Shown piece by piece: positions 11,171 to 22,543 of a DNA stretch of 64,000 nucleotides. A program made the position numbers and the translations under genes. Origin of the DNA: Dermanyssus gallinae (Eukaryota; Arthropoda; Arachnida; Mesostigmata; Dermanyssidae). The notes beneath the pieces were generated by a model. The model did not search any database, was not told where the DNA came from, and saw only the letters and a list, made by a program, of their open reading frames with translations. The stretch lies in assembly GCA_003439945.1 (NCBI GenBank), contig QVRM01002806.1, positions 1,355,001 through 1,419,000 on the forward strand. Reading direction: 5' to 3'. Position 1 is the stretch's first letter, and each line of letters starts with the position of its first letter.

Positions 11171-11448
11171 CCTTTAACCGCGATTTAATACGCGCGGACC
11201 CGAACGGGAGTGCCCACCAGCCCGAATTGACAGGCCGGCAGATCCCCCACCCTCCCCCCTATCGAGGTTCGGAATGGGGGTACCACACTACTCCACCGTA
11301 CCGATTAGACGCATTCACCTCGCGATTCCGCGTTACACCCCGGAATATACCTTCCCCCCGAAGGACGTCGGACCACTCCAGAGCAGGGGTTCCCCGTAAA
11401 ATACGGGGCCAGAAGGCCCTCTCGACCGGTGGTCTGCGTTCGTGTGGC
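11171..11448. other. GC-rich segment next to the 28S-headed element
   Basis: Markedly GC-rich against AT-rich DNA on its far side. A minus-strand frame is open from 11636 to 11259, without an ATG at its start, and covers both this segment and the element. It may be an extra 3' part of the element or the target DNA. Confidence 0.35.
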
Positions 11449-11812
11449 CACTTCTCACTCATTTTGCCTATTAAGCCAAGGCAGCAGGCGTCCCGGACGG
11501 TACCACCGAGTGTCACTCGGGGCGTTAACCGTCCAGCCCGGGGGGCTTCTATGCAGCACAAGCCCCCCGTATTGGCAGTAGCCTTAACAGCCCTCGAATG
11601 GGCCACGACAGGATGACAATATGAATTCGTTGACACCCAAATCTATCGTATGCCTTGCCCCCCGGTTAGTTCTTAAAACACGGGAGTGTCGGTTTCGGGA
11701 GTTTGTACCGTCTGACTAACTTACAAGTGGGCCAGTGAAGGTCCCCGCAGCGCGTGGCAGTCACGCACCAGCGGACCAAGGCCGGTAAGAGAGTCATAGT
11801 TACTCCCGCCGT
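11449..11812 (-). mobile_element. 28S-headed short retroelement, copy 1
   Basis: On the minus strand the element begins at 11812 with 27 bases identical to the conserved 28S rRNA segment just upstream of the R2 insertion site (it includes GGCGGGAGTAACTATG and ends in CTCTCTTA). The rRNA match stops three bases before the R2 cleavage point. A strong stem-loop follows (11740-11777), then blocks conserved with copy 2: AGTCAGACGGTA-like, GGCAAGGCATACGAT, CCCATTCGAGGGCTGTTAAG and GCCTTGGCTTAATAGGC. Similarity to copy 2 fades at about 11449. The DNA on the 5' side is unrelated in the two copies. No long ATG-initiated ORF is present. R2 elements and their short internally deleted derivatives are known to carry 28S-linked 5' ends. 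Assigning this element to that group is my inference. Confidence 0.7.
11740..11777 (-). ncRNA. conserved RNA stem-loop in the 28S-headed element
   Basis: On the minus strand GGTCC opens and GGACC closes the structure. The inner arms GCGTG and CACGC enclose a five-base loop. In copy 2 (36556-36591) the outer arms are identical. The inner arms have changed on both sides while still pairing, with different loop length. Double-sided change suggests selection on RNA structure. Position right after the 28S head is where R2 RNAs carry an HDV-like ribozyme. I have not folded the full sequence, so that identity is unproven. Confidence 0.5.
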
Positions 11813-13104
11813 ATATATTTCACACGTTATGTAGAGGAACGTATTTCAAAGTATCTACATTTAAGTGTCTGCAGTGTGCTGGTAAACGCATTCATCTGGT
11901 AACTTAAGAAGAAATGTAAAAGGGTAAAACCAAGAAGCTAATAGGGCTCACAAGAAGCTAGCGATGTCCGCAGCAAAGTGTTTCATAATCGCACAATATG
12001 CAATCTAGTTTACCTCGATCGAACATAGAGTGACAACTACAACATCGATGCAAAACCACTACCTATGCTTTAAAATATCTGACTCACAGATCACATTTGG
12101 AATGAAATATGTCTTACCGAAACACAACCAAGCAGGCCAAAAAGACAACCAGCCAACATGGCCGCTGTCTCACATACTACAGTTGTCCTTCGTACTCTTA
12201 CAAGTAGTTGTTTTGGAAACAATTTATATTATTTCTATTATAATAATTCTCTAAAGCTTAAAATAGCAAATTGCCTATGCATATTGTCCCACACATCCAA
12301 GCGAGAATTTGGAATGCCAGTAGACCAACCTAGCACCCTGAAACCTGCGCAATAAAACAACGCCGAAAAAACTGGACACGGCTGACACAGACTTTATTAA
12401 TCCATGCGACACATTGCAAAACGTCAACCGACTGTATACCCAAGACAAGTACACGTATATGCTCTAATGGATGTGCTGTAAAAACCACGTCTACAACGCA
12501 CGTCTTGTCGTTGAACGTTAACAATGGTTTGACCATGGTAATTTAAACTATAATTATACTAAGTAAACAACAGTTGGCCAACTGATTGATGTTAGCAACT
12601 CCATGCCAGATATGTGTGTCCTTTCACTAGACTATTTGCTGACCTATAGCTAAAGTTTTCTTGAAGCATCTCAACATATGGCTAGACCTTGCCAGATATC
12701 TATACAAATACCATACGTTTAAAATGAATACGTTTTACGTCACTTTCTCCATAAACATTTACGTGAATTAGACTGTACGGTGTTTTCCTATGCTTAAATG
12801 CGGCATACTTCACCGACTAATCCGTTTCGTGTGATTGCCACATCAGAATGTTACAAAGATTTGAGGGGTTCAAATGATAGTTTTCCCCCTTCGCTTACGA
12901 TAATCATATCGATACTGATGATAAGAGAACCGTAAGCTGCGCGGGCAGTCGGACAACAGTCGGATTGAGGTTCAGCGGAAACCCAAAAATAGAAATGTGT
13001 ATAGCGGGCGAACGCTTCCAGGTGACACTGTGTGCAGGATCTTCTTGTGACCATTCTATAATGCCACAGTATTTTGAGCATTGAGAGCTGCTGAATGCAA
13101 TAAA
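11813..13104. other. no gene recognised
   Basis: AT-rich DNA. No open frame with a known domain. Confidence 0.45.
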
Positions 13105-13133
13105 AGAGCCAGTCCGGTCATTGGACTGGCTCT
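13105..13133. repeat. perfect 11-bp hairpin
   Basis: AGAGCCAGTCC and its exact complement GGACTGGCTCT are separated by seven bases. It does not precede a T-run, so it is not an obvious terminator. It may be the end of an old inverted-repeat element. Confidence 0.85.
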
Positions 13134-14094
13134 AACAGAGGAGACGCGCCGAGCCAGGCCAGCAAATGTGACAGTGCCAAGAGAAGGCCCAATGCGCTCA
13201 CTACGGAAGTACCCACTACAGAAGTACCCATCACAGTACAACAGATGTTCAGTCCAACGAGTCTACGCTGAAGCTCAAAGATGGAGTATCTGGCAAAAGC
13301 CTTCCTAGTTTCCATCTTTGGAAACCCTGAAGCAAAAGCCCCGTCTATTACTGGGCTGGCAGCCCAAGACGCATCACCACAATGACCAGTTAGCATTTCG
13401 CTCCTAATTTCGTAAGCCTGCCCAAACAATCAAGAACAACAGCAAATTCAACCGTTTATATTAGTGAACCATGCACTGCAGCATTCTCACCAGCTTCTGC
13501 TGATTTCAACAGAAACAACGACCTCGCATCATGGGTGTAACTTCTGTTCATGCCCACGTTGATGCCAACCCTTCCGAGACAGAAGCCTAAGAACTCCATG
13601 CTGTGGCAAATAATCAAAATCCATTTTGCGGTTCTACTAATGAGCAGCTTATCATAATAACTCTGCCTGTACAACGACCAGTAGAGCAAGACCAAGCAAA
13701 GAAAATGATCGGGTGAGCCAACCGGAGCGCGAGTTGACAAAGGGACGCTCTGCAGTACGTTCGCTGATTCCTTCCGACACGATAGCCCAGAATAGACCCA
13801 AAACTGAAGAGAAACTTGAACGTGAACACCATCTCATCAGTGAAACGAATATAGAAACAATGCAGAGTCCTGCTATAGAATAAAATGCACGAATAGTAGA
13901 CTTCCTGATACTGGATGCAGTGCGATCATTCGCCCTAGCATCAAAACGCGGTATAGATGACTTACCCCCCACAACGTCTAAAATATATGCTAAACAGAAC
14001 GATTCCATCTTCAACAAAGCTAATGGAAGAACCTGAAGAGTTCTGATGGGGAACGCATTTAATAACACGCCATCACCCTATTTGCATTTAGATT
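13134..14094. other. no gene recognised
   Basis: Several overlapping minus-strand frames of 70-140 codons have no domain and are mutually exclusive. None is supported. Confidence 0.4.
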
Positions 14095-14475
14095 TTGCAC
14101 GTAGCAAATCTCACTGCTTTGCGGAAAAGGGTGTCTCTATACGGCCTAGGAGTGGGGCAAATATTTAGGGCACACGATAGCGTCTATCTACTCCACTACT
14201 ACAATGGGGTTCAACAGAAAGACTTTTTAGAATCTCGGATCATGTCTTCTAGACGCAAAGTCCGTCCCGCGTCCGACACATGGACGACGCAACGCTCGTT
14301 CGACCAACCGATGGAGTAGCGTCGGACAGATGCCAAATTGAGGCATTCTAACGGCAAAGAGGTCTCTTCCTAAATTCAGGTAAATGCGGAATCACTTTCA
14401 CTGACGGCGGATCTAAAGAGGAAGGACTGCACGTAAAGTGCGGTATACTCTATCCGAGAGATTCTTCCGCATGAC
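14095..14475 (+). pseudogene. relic of RLE-type LINE reverse transcriptase
   Basis: RT palm words survive in two frames. NGVQQKDFLES stands where NGVQQGDPLGP is expected. After a frameshift come HMDDATLV (catalytic YLDD region) and LNSGKCGITF (LNxxKCEx). At least one frameshift and one stop interrupt it. It belongs to the same superfamily as the elements at 53-58 kb and lacks both the N-terminal part and the endonuclease. Confidence 0.72.
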
Positions 14476-16660
14476 TATCGCTCTAGGGAATGATTTCCAC
14501 CGAAACAGTTGCTGCCCGAAACGCTAAGGTAGATTTTCAATGCATAAAGAATTGAACAACATTTTAAAACGAGCTTTTTAGAATACAAAAATACTCCAAC
14601 ACTGGAACTCCGAGTACTTGACTGAACAGCAAGAAGAGACCTTACGGCGTAACCATCGTATTGTGGTCGCATGACAAGGTCTGGCATGAGATGCAGAACT
14701 AACAGTGATAAGATATAGAAAATCGTAAATACGCATTAAGAAGAGAAAAAGCGTAAATACGTAAGTCTCAAGGACAGTTATAATTTCGTGTCAATAGTTA
14801 TGAAGACACTGCGGCTTATCAACGGTAGAGCGGCAATGTTTATCTGGATTACAGCAAATTCGATCGGAGCCAGTGCCGGGGGATTAGCGCGAAGGAAATT
14901 ATTCGAGCCTGAGTACGATGTTATTGTGTCTTGCAAATTGGCTAGATTGTGTAATTGCCAATCAAGCTATGAGACTGGAACCGTTGCTGGCCTGGCCGAG
15001 AATAGGAAGCTTATTAATAATCAAACATTGGAAGCAAATTACATCGTACGACCGGTGACTATTGAACATTGGACCCGATGAGAAAAAGTACCCGTAGCTC
15101 TCTGAGCTTGGCGCCAGAATAAATGCCGCAATCGGGGAAAAGAGAGCCGGGGATATCTTGCTGCAAGAAATATGAGTAGAAGTCCAACGTGGAAATGTAG
15201 CATACATGCTGGAATCGCTGCTAACGCGCGAAGAACTCCCGTTCCTGCCATAGCCGTTTAAAACGGCTTGAAGGCATACTGCTTGCATAATGTACGAATA
15301 TATTTGTTAATTTTCCCGTAAAAACTATTATTTCTCACCGTATGTTGAGGCAATGCCAATTTCATATTGACGTCATGGAATGAGTGACTAAGCTACTGTT
15401 GGGAAAACCAATAAATTATTTTGGAACTTCACAATTTAAGTAATAATAATAATAATAACTCTTACTTTACAAAGATGATTAATTAATGAATGTATACATT
15501 ATGTTTACGATTTTAGTGTATGTTAAACAATGCTATAAATGTGAAGGGTCTAAACGCATTATCGCAATTATTTTAAAGAGATATTACTTTTATTATTACC
15601 ATCAACAATATTATGATCGCCGCAATAATTAAACCTCTCTCTTTACGTTATTATATCGGCAGTGCTTTTATTATGATTACAAAAACAGTTTGATCCGCAT
15701 TTAAAACGACTTAGTTTTGCGCTGTTTTTCATTTCAGCTTCAGTCAGAATTAACTCTAAGGGGCCGGTTAACTAGCAGGAATAAGTTGACAGGATAGCCG
15801 CGCGTAGAAGCCGCGTATGCACAATGTCTTTCGTTCACCGTTCTTCGTGTTCTGCCCAACACGGCAGAGGCTGTGGACAAGCTATTGCATGATGCGGGGC
15901 TCTGGCGGTGGTGGTGGTGGTGGCGGCGGCGGCTAACATAGGCTGCTTGACTGTTGGTAGGCCGTTGATGTACCTACAGCAAACTCGGGCGTTGGAGGGC
16001 ACTCCTGTATCGTACGATATAACACCAGCACATCGCTGCTGTTTCGCTCTGTTATTATTGTTATGTTTCTGTGGCAACGCAGGCTCGCGACTCAGTGTAC
16101 CAAAATCCGCGCTTGGCTCGGCAGACAGGCGTTAAAAAACTATCATTCTCTACGACCAGTTCCCCTTCGACCTTATCCCCCTTATGCGCTAGGGGAGAAG
16201 CCCTGAAAAAAACGGAGCCCGGCCCTGTGTGCCACAATGTCTCTCATGCAATATGATGACCTGTAGAGTGCGCGGTGGGTCATTAGCACTCGCATAAATT
16301 AGGTCAGAATCATAACTCTGGCCAGTACAGCATCACCCAGGCACAGTCAGACACACTAGGGGTGTGATTTATTTATATAAATAATCTAGACACAATTGCA
16401 TTTTTCCTCGAATATGTTTACGCGTTGAAGTGAAGAACTATTCGTTGCGTGTCTGCACATTTTCTTCCAAATGTTTGTACCTAACAAAGACGTTTGTTTT
16501 GCGCTATGTACAGTAAAGGTGTGAAGTGCTTCAAACAAGGTCAAATCTATCAATGAAAATGAAAAGCAAGTGTGCATATGTACGTAAAGCGTATGCGGTG
16601 CGGAAGGAGTTTTACATCCGTCACATGAAAAATGGCACAATTTGAATTTTTAATATTTAA

Positions 16661-16705
<45 letters not shown>

Positions 16706-17354
16706 CTCGTGTTGTGTCCCCCGCTCGCCGTTCATGTTACAATAACTACTGCTTTCTTTATGGATTGGCAGGATGAAGCATTTTCTCGAGAAATCAGGTC
16801 GGGATCTTGGGAGAGACACCTGCGTACTTTGTGTGTCTCTGTATACGTACATGTATAAGTAACTGATTCTATCAATAAATGTATGCCTGTATATGCATGC
16901 CGGCGCAAATGCATGCACGTTACCTATCTAACGTCTGTATCGGTGTGTACGAGAGAAAATATAGCTACCAGATGTCCGTTGGCGTGTTACCTGTTATCAC
17001 TGACTCGTCTCCATGAGGACCAAGGTATGAGCGCACATAAAGCTCTCTGGTAAATTTGATTCGCTTCGTTTGCTTGTTGGCTCGTGCCGGGTACAGGGAC
17101 AGCGACGAGTTCGGGGACGATCGTGACACGCACCGCAGCTGCAACCCGTGGCCTCACACCGCTTCGGATTGATGACGCTCGTATGATCGCTCATACCGAC
17201 CGTGTGAAGACCGCCGAGGGAATCATAGCGCGACTGCCTTGCTATGGAGCATCGGCCATCGTTTAGGACGTCTGTCGTCGGCACCTGCACAGCCGAAGAA
17301 AACACCGAGGCCTTTCTAGCCCCCAGACACCTCTTTGCTCTCTTCGTCCCTTAT
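14476..17354. other. no gene recognised; AT-rich with simple repeats
   Basis: Includes (AAT)n at 15440-15460, a (GGT/GGC)n run at 15907-15934 and (ATT)n at 16654-16702. The longer frames run through the simple repeats and have no domain. Confidence 0.45.
16654..16702. repeat. (ATT)n microsatellite
   Basis: About 16 ATT units. Confidence 0.93.
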
Positions 17355-17475
17355 GATCTCTCTTTCTCTCCATCTCGCTTTCTGTCTCTCTCTCTCTCTT
17401 CCTTCTTCTTTTATCTCTCTCTGCCCCCTTCTTACCTCTCTCTCTCTTTCTTCTTCTTTTATCTCTTTCTGTGCC
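17355..17475. repeat. pyrimidine-rich duplicated tract
   Basis: A CTCTCT-rich block containing TTCTTCTTTTATCTCT occurs twice in direct orientation (about 17403 and 17449). The strand is almost purely pyrimidine. Confidence 0.8.
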
Positions 17476-17691
17476 CCGTTCCGTGTCAACAAATTGACCG
17501 TTCGCTTGCTTTGAGTGAGTCAATTGTACTCGACCACTGCACGAAAACGACCAACTAAACAACGCACAACTCTCAACACGGAACTCGGAACACTAGATAT
17601 CCTTCGTTTGATCTCTACCTGCAACCGGCAACCTAAGCGGCCGTTCAATGCGGGTTGATCGGTCATTGTTGATGCCTATCGTGTCCTAAGG

Positions 17692-17714
17692 ATTATATAT
17701 ATATATATATATAT
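17692..17714. repeat. (TA)n microsatellite
   Basis: About 11 TA units. Confidence 0.85.
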
Positions 17715-18540
17715 GTACACGATGCTTTTGAGGTAATACAGACCGTGTTTTGCTGACGTACTTTGATAATGCTTGTAGAATCGAAAAGTGTTATATAGGT
17801 ATTGTTTTTGTCTTACACGAAGTGTTATGCCTAGAATCTATAACTGAAAAATAGTTTTTGGCGGAGAAAGTGTCAAACGTCTGCTGAATTAGCACTTGAA
17901 CTTTATCTATTTCCAAATTTAAATCTAAATTGAATGTTCGTGCTCCCTCTTTTCTATCCTTAGATATTCTGCTGGGCGTGACACGCGTCTAAAAACAATT
18001 CTAGAAAATGGCCGCCACCGGGCAATTTAAAGTGACTTTCTAGTTCAGTTTTTCTCAGTCTGCAAAGTAGATATAGAAATACGTATATGTATATATAGGG
18101 TACGGCAGAAGTCACGCTGATCATAACCGATGGTTTGAACAAGGGACTCATCCTTACAAATGGCATCGTCAAGAATTACCAAGCCATATGCTTGGCGAAT
18201 GCTGGCGACAGGAGTTAGTGTCTTAGGGTCCCACTCGCATTGGCAAGCTTCTTGAGTACAGTGTTACGAAAAGCAATGTGACTTGCGAATTTTAGATCAA
18301 CAAATAAGGCATATAAGCCCTCCCAGTGATTAATGGCGTCGCGGGCTCTTTATTTTAGGTAATAATTCCGTGCATGTTATTATGACAAACTTCACTCTAA
18401 GGAATCAATGCTGCTCTGGACTGTGTTGCGGCAATGAAGGAATGTTAAAATTCGTGTTGTAAATATAATTCTTCGAGGCTGTCAGGCCCCATCAGGATCG
18501 GACATCACCTTTTCTTTTCAGGATAACTTCACGTTGTAAG
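17715..18540. other. no gene recognised
   Basis: AT-rich DNA leading into LINE-derived sequence. No supported feature. Confidence 0.4.
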
Positions 18541-18990
18541 TAGTTACAATAGTCAACAATGGGCAAGTGCAAATGTATCGGAGAGAATGGTGAAATCGAG
18601 GGTAAACAAGTTATATAAGGATACATAGAGATCGGCGATGGGCTCCAGATCGAGTTTGGCAGATTTATATGAAGAAGAAAAGCGGGAATAGGGCCGGGTA
18701 GAATGTGCATGCGATAATTCAAGAGCGAGTGGGCAATTGACAGATGCCAGGGCAGGGGTGTTAGATACAAGGATACAGCGAACTAAATATAGGGAGCGAA
18801 AAGTACAGAATGTCGTGCTTGTTTATTAGGAAATGAGTCAATTGAACATATTGTAAAAGAATGTACACCTTTGGGAAGAGCAGACATTTAGACCTGTCGA
18901 AGGCCCTAGTTTTAGGATCAAATGTTGGAAAGGACCAGGTAGATATTACAAAGCAGAAGTTGTCCTAATTAAAGTCAAATTCTTAGTAGG
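18541..18990 (+). pseudogene. LINE ORF2 C-terminal fragment with zinc knuckle
   Basis: The frame starting near 18800 reads CRACLLGNESIEHIVKEC, the C-x2-C-x8-H-x4-C zinc knuckle found at the C-terminus of many LINE ORF2 proteins. About 130 bases upstream (18551-18670) recur in diverged form at 44130-44250, so they belong to the same repeat family. Stops break the frame. The RT part is not recognisable here. Confidence 0.7.
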
Positions 18991-19199
18991 AGGATACATT
19001 GATAACATGGATGCGTAGGCAACATATATGCTGCCGCTCTGAACGCCCCTGATATGAAAAAGGCGACATGTGTATTTAGGTATACATGTCAAGCAAATAA
19101 TCAATCAAGTATGCATTTCCGCCATGCTCCAGAACATTGCTTCCCTCACGTATGCATCTGTTAGAGATTTTAAGTAGTATACCTTAAGTATGAGGAGTG

Positions 19200-20225
19200 T
19201 GTTTGAGGTGAACATTTCGGTAATATCGGGATCCAAGGCCTTATTGCTTCTCGCTTGACCAGTAGCGCCAAGAACCTTGCTGTAACTGGGCGCCTCTAGA
19301 GAAGTTACTATGGCCTTTTAGATTCCTCATTAGGTTCTACTGCAATTGGGATTTCCCAAGGAGCTGTATTGGGGGAGGCAAACATGCCCTCGAAATGTTT
19401 ATACAGCACATTTCCAGGAATAGTGCAACAACGAATCACTTGCGCTGTCTGAGCGGCGATGTGATAAATGAGGTAAATAATTTTTCTTTGTAGATGCTAG
19501 GGATCGATAGTTTGCGCAGGTCTATATAAGCATTCCGAGTTGATCAACTTGATTTGCTGATAACATACTTAGCAGATATTGATGAAACTCCTAACATTCT
19601 CGATCAGACGATGTAGCGGCTTTTTTAAAATTTCGATTTGCGCACTGCTCCCATCACAACCGTTGAAAGGCAGTGAAAAACGTAGGATAACAGCTGAGAC
19701 TCAATCTATTAAGGATTCCACTCCACAAAACCCTCTAACAATACAACTTCTTGGAAACACCTCACCGGCTAGGAGTTGTAACTGGCGTAGTTAATTCACG
19801 TCCACGCGTCAGCTTCAATCAGCTGTTGGAGTTGCAGTGAAGCACACGCACTCCAAAAATTCGGACCTGGAGAACTGCTCGCTCGTTCCGACCGCTTGAA
19901 ATTTAGTACCGGTGCAATCGAGGTCGTTAACATATGACTACCTGCTTTTGATACAGGGCACAATCTTTGGACAACACATCGCGGAACGGTTGAGAAAAAA
20001 ATCTAGCCTCGATGTCGATATTTGAAAAGCTCTAACAATAAGCTATATGGGCACGCTAAGAGCACTTTTTAACCCTAAGGTTGCTTTGGTGGCGGCCTAT
20101 GGCATCCAGGTTACATAGAAGCATCTCAGCCCATCGCCATAGAAGAGACTTCCACGATTTTTACATCAGCTGAATATCCTATCGTCCATTTTGATACTTG
20201 TCAGAGAGCTGTTTCTTTTGCGCAA
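19200..20225 (+). pseudogene. decayed CR1-like LINE RT relic
   Basis: Residue words recall the element at 39-41 kb. GISQGAVLGE is in place of GVAQGDNLSP, FVDARD lies where the YADD box should be, and later comes ALVAAYGIQ, matching AAYGIEI of the better copy. Many stops and frameshifts. It ends just before the (TA)n tract holding the Tc1 element. Confidence 0.55.
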
Positions 20226-20235
20226 TTAGCTTGAT

Positions 20236-20241
20236 AATATA

Positions 20242-20279
<38 letters not shown>
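20236..20279. repeat. (TA)n tract at left edge of Tc1 element
   Basis: TA units with one G. The transposon begins directly at its end. Confidence 0.9.
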
Positions 20280-20283
<4 letters not shown>

Positions 20284-20480
20284 GTGTTGCAAAAAATTAG
20301 CAACTCATGTTTTTTTGTGATAATTTCGGCTTGGTTTATTTGAATGGCTTGAAATTTTGAGCGCATGATGTACATGACGAAACATGAGTATAGTGTTGAT
20401 TTCATTGCAATCTCAACATCGGTTCATACAAAAAATAAAAAAGTGTGAAAAAACAGTGTTGCAAAATATTAGCAACAATA
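20280..20480 (+). repeat. left terminal inverted repeat of Tc1 element
   Basis: Begins AAGTGTGTTGCAAAAAATTA. Complementary to 21709-21909 with about ten mismatches. The inner direct repeat is at 20458-20476. Confidence 0.93.
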
Positions 20481-20540
20481 GCGCCTTACAGCGTATTCGA
20501 TTCTTAGCAGGGCTGTATGACTCATTTGAAACTACATATT

Positions 20541-21533
20541 TTATTCTAGAAACGGTCCCTTCTTCTGAATCAAATCGTAAACTCGGTCTTTCATGGAGTT
20601 AATGAGCTGTTGTAAGTACGAAAGTGGAATATTAGTCCATGCTTGCTGGACAGCTTCTTTGAGGTCCGACAAATGATTATATTGTCGACCATTTGCGTAA
20701 ATCTGCTTTACCAAATGTCCCCAAAGATTTTCAATAGGATTCAGGTCTGGACTTAATGCCGGCCAGTCAAAAAGTGGCACTCCTTGTTCTTGAAAAAAGG
20801 CTATAGTGCTAGCCGAGGTATGAAACGTGGCGTTGTCTTGTTGAAAAACTGCGTCAGGTCCCCCAATTCTTCTGAAGTGGGCTTCTAACTGGGAACCGAC
20901 AATGCGCTGGTACATGTCAGAATTGTTTCGGCCCACAATCTCGACTAGATCAGACTTCCCATTATATTCAAACGCGCCCCAATATTTCACAGAGCCACCA
21001 CCGGCCACACGTTTCGAGAACCATTTAGGTTCCTTCCGTAAGTCGTGCCAATAGTACTGACAGCCGTCAGGGCCATCGAGATTAAATTTCTTTTCATCCG
21101 AGAAGACGATGTTTTTCCACTCGCTATCCCAAGTTTGGTATCTATGCGAAAATTCACGCCGTGCGACAATGTGCTTCGGTTGCAGTCGCGGCATAAGCTT
21201 CCTTTTCGCGTATCGCACGTTTTTGTCAGAACTTAACACTCGGTACACTGTGGATCGGTGCACTGGCACTCCCAAAGTAGTCCTGATCCTGGAAGAAGAC
21301 ATTTGGTCATGAGTAGCCAACTGTATGATCCTTCGCCGATCTCGAATAGTCAAAACTGGCTTACGCCCACTGTTAGATCTGCACCTTTGGTTCACTCCAG
21401 GGTGTAAGAACCTGCTGATGGTGCTCTTATGCCGTCCTAATCTGGTTGCTATAGCAGTTACTGTATGACCGAGCTCAGCATATGCCTCAATTCTTGTCTT
21501 TTCGTTATCCGAAAGATCCTTTGTACGAACCAT
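20541..21533 (-). CDS. Tc1-family transposase (DD34E)
   Basis: The 330-residue enzyme cuts and re-inserts its own element at TA sites in the nucleus, and its length is typical for Tc1/Tc3 transposases. A first helix-turn-helix (residues about 7-45) and a second, after the GRKP linker (about 60-105), form the bipartite DNA-binding region. The DDE catalytic triad is D146 (FSDEKKF), D233 (QQDNATFHTS) and E268 (LSPDLNPIENLW), with 34 residues between the last two. The basic run RKLMPRLQPK may serve nuclear import. The gene starts with ATG at 21533, ends TAA at 20541 and has no stop or frameshift. It lies within matched inverted repeats, so it is probably functional or only recently silenced. The N-terminal wording (LSDNEKTRIEAYAELG) is closer to Tc3 than to Tc1 proper. 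Confidence 0.95.
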   Translation of the reverse strand: MVRTKDLSDNEKTRIEAYAELGHTVTAIATRLGRHKSTISRFLHPGVNQRCRSNSGRKPVLTIRDRRRIIQLATHDQMSSSRIRTTLGVPVHRSTVYRVLSSDKNVRYAKRKLMPRLQPKHIVARREFSHRYQTWDSEWKNIVFSDEKKFNLDGPDGCQYYWHDLRKEPKWFSKRVAGGGSVKYWGAFEYNGKSDLVEIVGRNNSDMYQRIVGSQLEAHFRRIGGPDAVFQQDNATFHTSASTIAFFQEQGVPLFDWPALSPDLNPIENLWGHLVKQIYANGRQYNHLSDLKEAVQQAWTNIPLSYLQQLINSMKDRVYDLIQKKGPFLE

Positions 21534-21708
21534 GGTTTAAACATAAGATTCGTCGTTAGTTCGGAACAACGACTAAGCTGTAGAATATTTTGCAGCTATA
21601 TAACGATTGATTTAGCTAGACAATATTCCTGACATTTGATCCCTGGGATCGAATATCAGCTGTAATATCGACTATCCTTTACAAACAAGAGCTGTGTTGT
21701 TAGCATGT

Positions 21709-21905
21709 TATTGTTGCTAATATTTTGCAACACTGTTTTTTCACACTTTTTTATTTTTTGTATGAACCGATTAAGAGACTGCAATGAAATCAACACTATA
21801 CTCATGTTTCATCATGTACATCATGCGCTTAAAATTGCAAGCCATTCAAATAAACCAAGCCGAAATTATCGCAAAAAAACATGAGTTGCTAATTTTTTGC
21901 AACAC

Positions 21906-21909
<4 letters not shown>
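21709..21909 (-). repeat. right terminal inverted repeat of Tc1 element
   Basis: Mirror of 20280-20480. The inner GTTGC...GCAAC repeat is preserved at both positions. Confidence 0.93.
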
Positions 21910-21941
<32 letters not shown>

Positions 21942-21962
21942 CATATATATATATATATACAT
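21910..21962. repeat. (TA)n tract at right edge of Tc1 element
   Basis: TA units with a few CATA interruptions. Confidence 0.88.
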
Positions 21963-22490
21963 ACATAACATACACATGGTGCAATAAGTCAGGAAGGTGG
22001 CCGCCCTGAGACTTTTAGGCATTGTCTACACGATATACGCCATTTTTAATGACTGTTTGGTATAGCATGGGCATTCTTTTCGGAAAATATTTTCTTTCTC
22101 GTTTCAGCTCTCCAAAGGTTGCGAGCTCACTGGCCAGCAACTTGCTGTTAAAAACTTAACAAAAAAGTCCACGGGCGTCAGGCTGCTCACACGAAATGGC
22201 CATGGGGCGCGTGCTCTCTGGAAGAGCACGCCCGCTAAGCTTGTTTTTCAACCAAACATATTTTTATAATACCGCTCAATGAGCTCCTCTCATTTGGTTG
22301 TACAAAACGACGATAATACAACTTATAAACTCCTTGCCGTCAGTGCCGCCATTTCGCATGGCAGAAAAATTCGAAGCAAACACTCAAGTGACTCTTGCTG
22401 CACCCTATATATATATTTTGCTTAGACATAGAAGCTAAAATTTGCCTCCTTATAAACGTGTATACCGGATAAAATTAATTAAAACATTAT

Positions 22491-22543
<53 letters not shown>

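Larger units (their letters stand above)
20280..21909 (-). mobile_element. intact Tc1-family DNA transposon
   Basis: A 1630-bp element bounded by 201-bp terminal inverted repeats that are about 95% identical. A TA lies at each side (20278-20279 and 21910-21911), as expected for Tc1/mariner target duplication. It contains one uninterrupted transposase gene on the minus strand. Each inverted repeat carries two copies of GTTGCAAAAWATTAGCAAC-like sequence, one at the tip and one about 173 bp inward, an IR/DR-type arrangement like that of Sleeping Beauty-type elements. Everything needed for an autonomous element appears present, suggesting a recent arrival. The element sits inside a long (TA)n tract. 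Confidence 0.93.

Noticed and set aside
13118..14068. Minus-strand hydrophobic frames
   Set aside because: Three overlapping frames, none with a motif, splice sites or promoter.
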